This document shows, in pieces, positions 15,643 to 23,968 of a stretch of 64,000 nt of DNA. Positions within the stretch are counted from its first letter, which is position 1. The number at the start of each line of letters is the position of its first letter. The position numbers and the translations under genes are program-made. The stretch is taken from positions 434,001-498,000 of the forward strand of contig NZ_JRLF01000014.1 of the NCBI RefSeq assembly GCF_001404985.1, written 5' to 3'. Below the pieces are notes generated by a model. That model was not told the origin of the DNA. It searched no databases and was given only the letters and a program-made list of their open reading frames with translations. Source of the stretch: Flavobacterium aquidurense (GTDB lineage: Bacteria; Bacteroidota; Bacteroidia; Flavobacteriales; Flavobacteriaceae).

Positions 15643-18279
15643 ATCTTTCTTTTTTTAAGTCTGAATCTGTCAGCGCAGAATCAGGAAGATAAAATATACA
15701 ATGCGATTGATGCTTTTGTTGCAAGTCCTTCGGCGAAAGCGATAGAAAATTTAAACCAGATTGAAGTTGATTTTTGGAAGAATTCAAGACCAAAAACTAA
15801 AGATGAATTATTGGCGATTGTAGTTCTAAATTGCAATAAAGCATATTATGAAAACCAATTCGGGTACACCGAAAAAGCAATTTCGAGTTACGAAAAAGCC
15901 TGGCAGATTTATCAGAAAAACAAACTTCGCAATTATGATATTATCGAATATTGTTTAAAACCTTTAGGCAATTTATATACGGTTTTGGGCGATTATGACA
16001 GTGCCGAAAACACGATTAAACAATATTTATTTATTGTAAATACATCCGGAAATTATCCTGACGCTTCAAAACAAAAATTCGCGGCGATTCTCAATTTATC
16101 AAATGTCTATCAGAGTTCCGGTAAGATTTCATTGGCAATAGAATTATTAGAAGGCACTTTAAAAACAGAGAAATTATCAAACATTCAAAAAGGAATTTTA
16201 CTGAATAATTCAGGTAATAATTATATATTATGTTCCGTTGGGAATCTGATGCGCCCGGAAATTCATCAAAAAGCTCAAAAATCATTTGAATTGGCTGTGG
16301 AATATTTGAAAAATGAAAAACAGCAATCTGAAACTTTATCAAATTCTTATCGAAATCTCTCTGTTTTAAATCGTCAATGGCAAAATTTTCAAATTGCATC
16401 TTCTTATTTAGAAAAAGCTGAAAAGTTATTTTTAGAAACAAAAAATCGTCAACCCAGAAAACTTGCTAAACTATATTATGAAAAAGCATTATTGCTTTTT
16501 GATGAGCGAAAATATGATGAAAGCGCAAAACAGATTCAGTCAATTTTTAAAATCCTGATTCCGAATTACAATTCAAAAAACATGCTGCCGAATCAAAATC
16601 AATTGTATGCCGAAACGGTTTTAATTGATGTTCTGGATTTACAAGCAGAAATATTCTTAAACCAAAATCAACTCAAAAAATCGCTTGAAGCTTTCAGACT
16701 TTCTTTTGATATTGAAGATTTGTTGATGAATGTTTTGGTTTACGAAAATTCAAAAATCATTACACAAATCAGGGCAAGAAATCGTACCGAAAAATGTCTC
16801 CTAATTTACGATCGATTGTATCAAAAGGAAAACAAAATTCAATATCTCGAAGAAGCTTTTCAATTATCTGAAAGAACAAAATCAGGTATTTTAAAAGGGT
16901 ATCGTTCAAATATTAAAAATGCATCGACAGAAGAAAAACAGCTTTTGAAACAACTTCAAACTTTAAATAATAACATTCTAAAAGAACAGCAAAAAGGAGA
17001 TTTAGCTAATATTTCGAACATCAATTCGGCGATAAAAAAGCAAAACGAATTGATGCTTTCCTTGAAAAAAATCCAAACCAAAAGCTCCAATTATATTCCC
17101 GAAAATTGTGACATAAAAGCGCTTTTATCAAAACTGGAAAAAGATAAAACTGTTTTGGTTTATTATTTTATAGGAAATGAAAACTTATTTTATTTTACAC
17201 TACAAAACAATAGAATCAATCTTAGACATATTTATACCGCACACAGAGCGATGCTCGAAATTGTAAAGTTTATTGATTATTTCAGTTCTTCCCAAGCCAT
17301 TACAAATGATATTTCCGGATATAATTATTATGGTAAAAAGGTTTATGATTTATTACAATTACCACAAAATACAATTTATAAAAACCTCATCATTGTTCCG
17401 GATGGCATTTTGAATTTCCTTCCTTTTGAAGCGTTGATCACGCAAGAATCATCTACAACGAATTTTGCCAAAATGCATTATTTATTAAATGATTTCAGGA
17501 TTGCTTATAATAATTCGGCTAATAATTATCTGAATTCTAAGCCCGTTTCAAAATCTGAAAAAACAGTTTTAGGCGTTTTTCCGGTTTTCGAAAAAACAGC
17601 TTTTGAATTGAGTTATTCGAAGAAAGAACTGGAATCTATCCGAAGTAATTTTAAAGGAAAATATTTGGAAAATTCTGAGGCAACTTTTTCTAATTTTAAA
17701 AATAATGCAAACCAATATTCAATTTTACATTTAAGTACGCATGCTTCGTCTGGCGATATTGAAACTCCGGCAAGTATTAAATTCTATGATCAGGAAATCT
17801 TATATTCAGAGTTGTATAATTTGAATATTAATCCTGATTTAGTGGTTTTAAGTGCCTGCGAAACCGGAATTGGAAAACTCTATAAAGCCGAAGGTGCGAT
17901 GAGTGTGGCGAGAGGTTTTCAGTTTGCGGGAGCGCAGAATTTATTATTCTCTTTATGGAAAGTGAACGATTATACCACATCGGTTTTTATGGCTGAATTT
18001 TATAAAAACATTAAAAACAATGTTGCGTATTTTGAATCTTGTACGAATGCCAAAATTGCTTTTTTACAAGATAAATCAATTTCAAATACTAAAAAATCAC
18101 CCTATTACTGGAGTTCGTTTGTATATTATGGTTCAATATCTGAGGAAGAAAAATCAACGAATTATATCTTTTATATGATTAGTTTATTGGCTGTAATTGC
18201 CTTATTTTTGGTTTTCAATCGCTATCGAAAATGGAAAATCTTCACGAGGTTCTCAAGAAAGAGAAATACAAAAAAATAA
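15616..18279 (+). CDS. Exported TPR-CHAT caspase-like protease with C-terminal membrane anchor
   Basis: An 887-residue protein. A signal peptide (MNLYRLYGLIFLFLSLNLSAQ) is followed by TPR-like helical repeats at about 30-400 and a coiled linker. The CHAT domain runs from about 500 to 830. The two catalytic residues are in place: His709 in HLSTHASSGD and Cys748 in VVLSACETGIG. The C-terminus has one membrane helix at about 850-868 (FYMISLLAVIALFLVF) and a basic tail (RYRKWKIFTRFSRKRNTKK). So the protease should be periplasmic and membrane-tethered. CHAT proteins are caspase-related peptidases; in the Craspase system one cleaves a sigma-factor inhibitor. The start codon lies in repeat family A and no other Met precedes the signal peptide. 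The retropepsin gene overlaps its end by 49 bp. Confidence 0.9.
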   Translation: MNLYRLYGLIFLFLSLNLSAQNQEDKIYNAIDAFVASPSAKAIENLNQIEVDFWKNSRPKTKDELLAIVVLNCNKAYYENQFGYTEKAISSYEKAWQIYQKNKLRNYDIIEYCLKPLGNLYTVLGDYDSAENTIKQYLFIVNTSGNYPDASKQKFAAILNLSNVYQSSGKISLAIELLEGTLKTEKLSNIQKGILLNNSGNNYILCSVGNLMRPEIHQKAQKSFELAVEYLKNEKQQSETLSNSYRNLSVLNRQWQNFQIASSYLEKAEKLFLETKNRQPRKLAKLYYEKALLLFDERKYDESAKQIQSIFKILIPNYNSKNMLPNQNQLYAETVLIDVLDLQAEIFLNQNQLKKSLEAFRLSFDIEDLLMNVLVYENSKIITQIRARNRTEKCLLIYDRLYQKENKIQYLEEAFQLSERTKSGILKGYRSNIKNASTEEKQLLKQLQTLNNNILKEQQKGDLANISNINSAIKKQNELMLSLKKIQTKSSNYIPENCDIKALLSKLEKDKTVLVYYFIGNENLFYFTLQNNRINLRHIYTAHRAMLEIVKFIDYFSSSQAITNDISGYNYYGKKVYDLLQLPQNTIYKNLIIVPDGILNFLPFEALITQESSTTNFAKMHYLLNDFRIAYNNSANNYLNSKPVSKSEKTVLGVFPVFEKTAFELSYSKKELESIRSNFKGKYLENSEATFSNFKNNANQYSILHLSTHASSGDIETPASIKFYDQEILYSELYNLNINPDLVVLSACETGIGKLYKAEGAMSVARGFQFAGAQNLLFSLWKVNDYTTSVFMAEFYKNIKNNVAYFESCTNAKIAFLQDKSISNTKKSPYYWSSFVYYGSISEEEKSTNYIFYMISLLAVIALFLVFNRYRKWKIFTRFSRKRNTKK

Positions 18280-18668
18280 AATTCAAGGTTACCAAAACAC
18301 AACACCTTTTAATAAAAGCCAAGATCAATGGTGTTTCAGGAAATTTTATTTTAGATACCGGTGCATCTAATTCTTGTGTAGGATTTGAAAGCATTGAACG
18401 TTTTGTGTTAATGGCAAAAAAATCAAAAACAAAAGCTTCGGGAGCTGGTGGAACTGGTATGAAAACACAAATTTCAGCAAATAATAATTTACAACTCGGA
18501 AGTTGGAAAAATCTGGATTTTAGTCTGGTGATTTTCGATCTTTCGCATGTAAATGAAGCGCTGGAAGCTTATAAGGCAAAACCTGTTCACGGCATTATTG
18601 GAGCCGATGTTCTACTTGAAGGTAAGGCAATTATAGATTATTATAATCATTATTTGTATTTGAAATAG
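18231..18668 (+). CDS. Retropepsin-like aspartic protease
   Basis: A 145-residue protein of retroviral-protease type. The catalytic triad is ILDTGASN (Asp42-Thr-Gly), with the flap-side stretch around ASGAGGTGMKTQ and the closing hydrophobic-Gly motif HGIIGADVL near residue 122. Such proteins act as dimers, each chain giving one Asp. No signal peptide is present, so it should be cytoplasmic. The ATG at 18231 is 49 bp inside the CHAT gene in another frame. The next Met comes after the active site, so this start (or one even further upstream) is required. The overlap indicates co-expression with CHAT. The substrate is unknown; a cytoplasmic fragment of an anti-sigma factor would be one possibility. 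Confidence 0.85.
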   Translation: MENLHEVLKKEKYKKIKFKVTKTQHLLIKAKINGVSGNFILDTGASNSCVGFESIERFVLMAKKSKTKASGAGGTGMKTQISANNNLQLGSWKNLDFSLVIFDLSHVNEALEAYKAKPVHGIIGADVLLEGKAIIDYYNHYLYLK

Positions 18669-18683
18669 ATTAGGTTTTTTGTA

Positions 18684-18706
18684 TATATTTGTTAAAACAT
18701 TTTAAC
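18684..18706 (+). promoter_or_regulatory. -7 element and adjacent palindrome before the adhesin gene
   Basis: TATATTTG (18684-18691) fits TANNTTTG. It runs into a 7+7 dyad GTTAAAA-CA-TTTTAAC (18691-18706) that would cover the transcription start. This suggests the adhesin has its own housekeeping-type promoter with a possible operator, rather than the GGGTAACA-type one. Confidence 0.5.
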
Positions 18707-18718
18707 AAACCTATACGT

Positions 18719-21700
18719 ATGAAAAAAACTCTACTTTTTTTTCTCTTACTGTTTACAACTATTTTCTATGCGCAAGTCAGCAATATCGAGCATTGTGCCC
18801 AAGATAATTCCTTTAATTTAACTACTCAAAAAGCACTTTTAATAGGTAATTTAAATCCTGCTGAAACAACGGTTAGTTATCATTTAAGTCTTGAAGATGC
18901 AAACAATAATTTGAATGCAATTGCAAATCCTTCAAATTATATTACTACAAATTCTCAAACTATTTATGCCAGAATAGATAATTTGGGTACGATAACTACG
19001 AATTATTTTGGTTTGATTTTGAATTCAATTTTAATTGCTAATACAGAAGTTGTATATGTAAATTGTGTTCCACGAATAGTCATTACAGCAACTGGTGGTA
19101 ATTCTAATTATGAATATTCACATTTTGGGGTTACTTATACGCAAAATAATATTGTTAATAATCCAAGTCCTGGTCCACAAACCGTATATGTTAGAGATGG
19201 TAATGGGTGTGTGGCTTCAAAATCATTAATTGTAGAATCGTTAAGTCCGTTGACTTGGCGTGCAAAAAGAACAAATGTTACGTGTCAGGGCGCAAATGAT
19301 GGTACTATCGAAATTACAGCATCCGGAGGAAAAGCTCCTTATTCATTCTCTTTGGGAAATGAAAACGGGTTTACGGCTTCAAATATTTTCAGAAATTTAA
19401 ATGTTGCAACACATACTATATATATAAAAGATGCAACGGGATGTGTGATTTCTCTTCTTATGGACGTTTATCAGGAGAACCCTTCTATAGTTATTGCCGA
19501 AACGATTACAAATGACAGTAATGATACTAATGAAGGTAAAATAGTTTTAAATGTTTCTGGTGGAGTTTCTCCGTATAACTATTCTCTTAAAAATAGCAGT
19601 GGCATTTTAGTTGCGTCTCAGGTATCTAATTCTTTTGAAGGATTGACAGCAGGATCATATGAGGTAATGGTAACTGATTCTAGGGGATGTACTTTATCTA
19701 AGGCAATAAATATTCTTAATGCTCCTACTCCGCTTACTACAACTTCAACAGTAACTCCAATTACTTGTGTTATTACAACAGGGACTATAACAATTACACC
19801 ACACGGAGGAACTTTGCCGTATCAGTATTCAATTGATAACGGAAATAGTTATAGCAATTCTAATGTTTTCTCTAATTTAGATGCTGGAACTTACAATTTA
19901 AAAGTTCTTGATGCTCAAAATTCTGTAGTTTCTGCAATTGCAACTATCGATCCAATAAAAATACCAGAAATAACAGTAACTTATAAAAATATATTGTGTC
20001 ATGGTGATTCTAATGGTTCGATATTAGTGGGGGCAAGTAACGGAAAATCTCCTAATCTTTTTTCAATAAATGGAGGAACCTATGGCTCTTACAACCTTTT
20101 TGAAAATTTAAAAGCAGGAAATTATGTTTTATCTGTGAAGGATTCTAACGGCTGTGTTGTTTCAAAATCAGTTATACTAGAGGATCCTGAGCCAATAACT
20201 GCTGAAGTTACATTTTTAGACAGATTTGTAACTATTAAAGCAAGTGGCGGTTATGGAAAATATGAATATGCGCTTGACGGAGGCAATTACCAACAATCGA
20301 ATATTTATTCGAATGTAAGTTATGGAAATCATACTATTTATGTAAAAGATCCTAACGGTTGTATTTTAAGTAAGGTAATCTCAGTAGTAAAACCTGTCCC
20401 GCTTGTTGCATCTTTTGTGGTTGACAAAGGTACAGTTACGATTACTACGTCAGGAGGAATTTTACCTTATCGTTATGCACTTCAGAAAGCTACGGGATTT
20501 CCCATAATTACAACTTCGTCAAATATATTTACTGACATGGTAAATGGTTCGTATAAAATCATTGTAAATGATTCACAAGGCAATTCGTTTGCGCTATTTG
20601 ATGTAATTATTTCTGAGTCGGCTTTATTTACTGCAAACGCTACTTCGACTCCTGTAAATTGTAATGGTTCAAAAGGTACTATAACTACAACTGCAACTGG
20701 GGGGAAAAGTCCTTATCAATATTCAATAGATTCAGCTAATTTTTCAAATTCAAATGTATTTTCTAATTTAAATGCCGGGAGTTATCTTATCAATGTCCGT
20801 GATTCAAATAATTTTACAACTACTGCTTCGGTTACTATCTCTAGTGCAAAACCAGTATTAGTAACAGCTGAGATTGTTTCTGAAATAAGTTGCAATGGTG
20901 CCAATAATGGTATAATAAAAGCAAATGTAATTCAGGGTCAGGCTCCATATTTGTATGCTTTTGATGGCTCTAGTCTTCAATCTGCTGATACTTTTACAAA
21001 TGTAAATGCGGGAACTCACACAATAAGTGTTAAAGATCAAAATGGTTGTACTGCGACTGTATCAATAACAGTAGCAGAACCTAAGCAGCTTAAATCAACA
21101 GTTGTTGTTGACGGAAAAAAGATTACTGCTTCCACAACAGATGGAACTGCTCCTTATAGCTATGTTCTGCAAAATAATAGTGGATTAACTGTGGGTCCTC
21201 AAAACTCTGATACATTTGATGATTTACCAAACGGACTTTATAATTTGCAAATTACAGATGCAAAAGGATGCTTATTATTACGAAATGACATTATCATTTC
21301 TGACTTATCTCTTCTTTCTGCTAAAGCTAATATAACGCCTATAACTTGTAACAATACTAAAGCTGAAATTACTGTTCTTGCAACAGGAGGTTCTGGTTCT
21401 TATGTATATTCGATAGATAACGGTGTAAACTATAGTGCTTCGAATATATTTTCTAATCTGTCTCCGGGATATTATACTGTAAGTGTAAAAGACAGCCAGA
21501 ATGCTGTAATAACAATTACAACTACTATAATTCCATATATCCCTTTAACATCTACAGCCATTATTACCAAAAGTATAGATTGTACAAGTAATGCTTCTAT
21601 ATATGTTAATACGTCAGGAGGTAAAAGGCCATATCAATATTCATTAGATAATGGAGTGACTTATACTGCTAATAATATTTTTACAAACTTAAATGCAGGA

Positions 21701-23674
21701 AACTATTTTGTACGTGTAAAAGACTCTCTTGATTGTACTGTAATTACAAATAGTATCATTCTTGAGCAACCTGTTCCTTTAACTGCAACAGTTGCAAATA
21801 CTAAAATTGTAGATTGTTCAGTAAATTATAATTCAACGATAACCATTACAGCAACTGGCGGTCAGCCTCCATATCTATACGCGGTTAATAGTTTAACTAA
21901 TTATCAAACCGATAACATGTATTTTGGTGCAGCGCCCGGAACACACACTGTTAGCGTTAAGGATGCTAATGGATGCGTTTTCAACTCAACTTTTGTTGTA
22001 GAATCGCCATCATTATTGACATTAACTTCAACTATTACTGAAGCCACAATTTGTGGAGGTAAGAGTTCTGTAACTATTAATGCAATTGGCGGGCAAGCTC
22101 CTTATACTTATTCTTTTAATGGAGGAAATAGTTATTCTCCAATAAGTACAAGTGATTTATCACCAGGTGGTTATACTATATTTGCAAAAGACAGCAACGG
22201 CTGTATTGCAACAATATATGTTATAATAGCATATCCTGGCGTACCTGTAAGTACAATCTGGACGATTACTAATACTACAACTTACAATAGTAATGACGGA
22301 AGTATAACTCTTGCTGCAACCGCAGGAACTGCTCCTTACACCTATTCACTTTTAAATAGTAATAATACTGTTGTAATTACTGACCAATCGTCTAATACTT
22401 TTAGCAATCTTGCACCTGGAACTTATGGTATAATTGTTAAAGATGCTAAAGGGTGCTCTTCATTAATTACACAAGCAACTATCACAGCACCATCATTAGA
22501 AATACTTTCTGCTACTGCTACTGTTATCCAGCCAAATTGTGTTAATCCAATGGGAATTATTACTATAGACGCAACAGGTGGAACTGCACCTTATGAATAT
22601 TCGATAGATAATGGGGCTTATAGTTTTTCAAATACTTTTATCGTTACGCAACCCGGTAATTACAATATAACGGTTCGCGATTCGCAAAATGCCACATACA
22701 CTTCTGTTATAGTGATAAGACCTTTAGATCCATTATTTCTTAATGCAACAGTTGTTTCTAACGCATCTTGTATTTCAAACGGAATAATAACGGCTATTAC
22801 AACAGGTGGTCAGGCTCCATATGTTTATTCGTTAAACGGAGGTGTTTTTCAAAATACTAACATTTTCACGAACCTTTCTCCTGGTGTTTATACTTTAGAA
22901 GCCAGAGATGCTAATGACTGTATTGCAAATACAACTATAATGCTAACTGAGCCAGAACCTATATTTGCTACTGTAACTACAGATAATCAGACTATAATTG
23001 TTACTGCTGTGGGCGGTACCGGAAATTATCAGTATTCATTAGATGGAATTATTTTTCAGTCAAGTAACATTTTTACAATTGTAAACTACGGAACTTACAA
23101 TGTATTTATAAGAGACCAAAATGGATGCATGGTAATTGTTGCTACAACTTTAACTCCTCCAAGTCCTTTAATAGATGATAAAGACGAAATAACAATAGAA
23201 TTTAAACCAGGTCAAACTTTAGGGGATTTGGTTATTCAAGGTCAAAACATTAAATGGTACAGTAATCAGAATCCTTTATCAGGAAAAACAACTAAACTTA
23301 CTGAAGTTACTTTACCATTATCAACTGTTTTAACAAATGGAACCACGTATTATGCGTCTCAAACCATAAACGGAATCGAAAGTATAGATCGTTTAGCGGT
23401 TACGGCGAAATTAAGCGGATCACTTTCTACTCCTGATGTTGTTATGTCTGATTTTAGATTTTATCCTAATCCTGTACAACATACTTTAAACATTGAGAAT
23501 AGTGCTGTTATTGATGAAATAGAAATACTGTCAGTTTCAGGAAAATCTATTTTAGACAGGAAAATAAATAATACACATGCTCAAATTGATTTATCGAATG
23601 TTTCTTCCGGGTTTTATTTCTTAAAAGTAACATCTGAAGGAAAAGTGAAAACGACTAAGATTGTAAAGAAATAG
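18719..23674 (+). CDS. Giant SprB-repeat surface adhesin with T9SS type A sorting domain
   Basis: A 1651-residue secreted protein with a signal peptide (MKKTLLFFLLLFTTIFYAQ). About 18 imperfect repeats of 75-90 residues follow, each of the form CxGxxxGTITITATGGxxPYxYSIDNG, then NIFSNLxAGxYxVxVKDxxGC, the SprB repeat. SprB is the mobile adhesin of Flavobacterium gliding, but this protein is far shorter than SprB itself. A linker with a short Ig-like strand pattern follows, and the last 75 residues (DFRFYPNPVQHTLNIEN to TTKIVKK) are a type A T9SS sorting domain. I chose the ATG at 18719. Its position after CHAT and retropepsin suggests the same functional set, though it has its own promoter. 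Confidence 0.9.
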   Translation: MKKTLLFFLLLFTTIFYAQVSNIEHCAQDNSFNLTTQKALLIGNLNPAETTVSYHLSLEDANNNLNAIANPSNYITTNSQTIYARIDNLGTITTNYFGLILNSILIANTEVVYVNCVPRIVITATGGNSNYEYSHFGVTYTQNNIVNNPSPGPQTVYVRDGNGCVASKSLIVESLSPLTWRAKRTNVTCQGANDGTIEITASGGKAPYSFSLGNENGFTASNIFRNLNVATHTIYIKDATGCVISLLMDVYQENPSIVIAETITNDSNDTNEGKIVLNVSGGVSPYNYSLKNSSGILVASQVSNSFEGLTAGSYEVMVTDSRGCTLSKAINILNAPTPLTTTSTVTPITCVITTGTITITPHGGTLPYQYSIDNGNSYSNSNVFSNLDAGTYNLKVLDAQNSVVSAIATIDPIKIPEITVTYKNILCHGDSNGSILVGASNGKSPNLFSINGGTYGSYNLFENLKAGNYVLSVKDSNGCVVSKSVILEDPEPITAEVTFLDRFVTIKASGGYGKYEYALDGGNYQQSNIYSNVSYGNHTIYVKDPNGCILSKVISVVKPVPLVASFVVDKGTVTITTSGGILPYRYALQKATGFPIITTSSNIFTDMVNGSYKIIVNDSQGNSFALFDVIISESALFTANATSTPVNCNGSKGTITTTATGGKSPYQYSIDSANFSNSNVFSNLNAGSYLINVRDSNNFTTTASVTISSAKPVLVTAEIVSEISCNGANNGIIKANVIQGQAPYLYAFDGSSLQSADTFTNVNAGTHTISVKDQNGCTATVSITVAEPKQLKSTVVVDGKKITASTTDGTAPYSYVLQNNSGLTVGPQNSDTFDDLPNGLYNLQITDAKGCLLLRNDIIISDLSLLSAKANITPITCNNTKAEITVLATGGSGSYVYSIDNGVNYSASNIFSNLSPGYYTVSVKDSQNAVITITTTIIPYIPLTSTAIITKSIDCTSNASIYVNTSGGKRPYQYSLDNGVTYTANNIFTNLNAGNYFVRVKDSLDCTVITNSIILEQPVPLTATVANTKIVDCSVNYNSTITITATGGQPPYLYAVNSLTNYQTDNMYFGAAPGTHTVSVKDANGCVFNSTFVVESPSLLTLTSTITEATICGGKSSVTINAIGGQAPYTYSFNGGNSYSPISTSDLSPGGYTIFAKDSNGCIATIYVIIAYPGVPVSTIWTITNTTTYNSNDGSITLAATAGTAPYTYSLLNSNNTVVITDQSSNTFSNLAPGTYGIIVKDAKGCSSLITQATITAPSLEILSATATVIQPNCVNPMGIITIDATGGTAPYEYSIDNGAYSFSNTFIVTQPGNYNITVRDSQNATYTSVIVIRPLDPLFLNATVVSNASCISNGIITAITTGGQAPYVYSLNGGVFQNTNIFTNLSPGVYTLEARDANDCIANTTIMLTEPEPIFATVTTDNQTIIVTAVGGTGNYQYSLDGIIFQSSNIFTIVNYGTYNVFIRDQNGCMVIVATTLTPPSPLIDDKDEITIEFKPGQTLGDLVIQGQNIKWYSNQNPLSGKTTKLTEVTLPLSTVLTNGTTYYASQTINGIESIDRLAVTAKLSGSLSTPDVVMSDFRFYPNPVQHTLNIENSAVIDEIEILSVSGKSILDRKINNTHAQIDLSNVSSGFYFLKVTSEGKVKTTKIVKK

Positions 23675-23721
23675 AACATTCTCAAATTTCAACATTTAAA
23701 TTCCAAAACTGGAATCAATTA

Positions 23722-23757
23722 ATAAATCCCAAATTCCTTAAGGACTTTGGGATTTAT
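23722..23757 (+). terminator. Terminator of the adhesin gene
   Basis: AAATCCCAAA and TTTGGGATTT form a 10-bp stem around TTCCTTAAGGAC, which is itself partly self-complementary. It is near-identical in stem sequence to the next hairpin at 23897. Confidence 0.7.
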
Positions 23758-23896
23758 TATTTTCTAAAACCTCTCTATCTGTAATATATCCTACTAAGCA
23801 TTTCCTGGATAACAGGCACATTTTAAGCTGTCTTTCTCTTTATTTAAGATTAAATGATCTGATTATTCTAAATACATCCAACAATATTCAGCCAAA

Positions 23897-23932
23897 AAAA
23901 TCCCAAACTCCAATTAAGGAATTTGGGATTTT
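23897..23932 (-). terminator. Terminator of the efflux operon
   Basis: AAAATCCCAAA and TTTGGGATTTT pair. On the minus strand the stem is followed by a run of T, so it fits the end of the RND operon. The interval between the two hairpins (23758-23896) shows no gene. Confidence 0.7.
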
Positions 23933-23968
23933 AAAATTTTAAATCTTTCTATATTGAGATTTAAAATC

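Noticed and set aside
15616..18668. Type III-E CRISPR (Craspase) locus
   Set aside because: There is no gRAMP/Cas7-11 gene or repeat array, and this CHAT protein is exported and membrane-anchored; only the analogy to sigma-inhibitor cleavage is kept.
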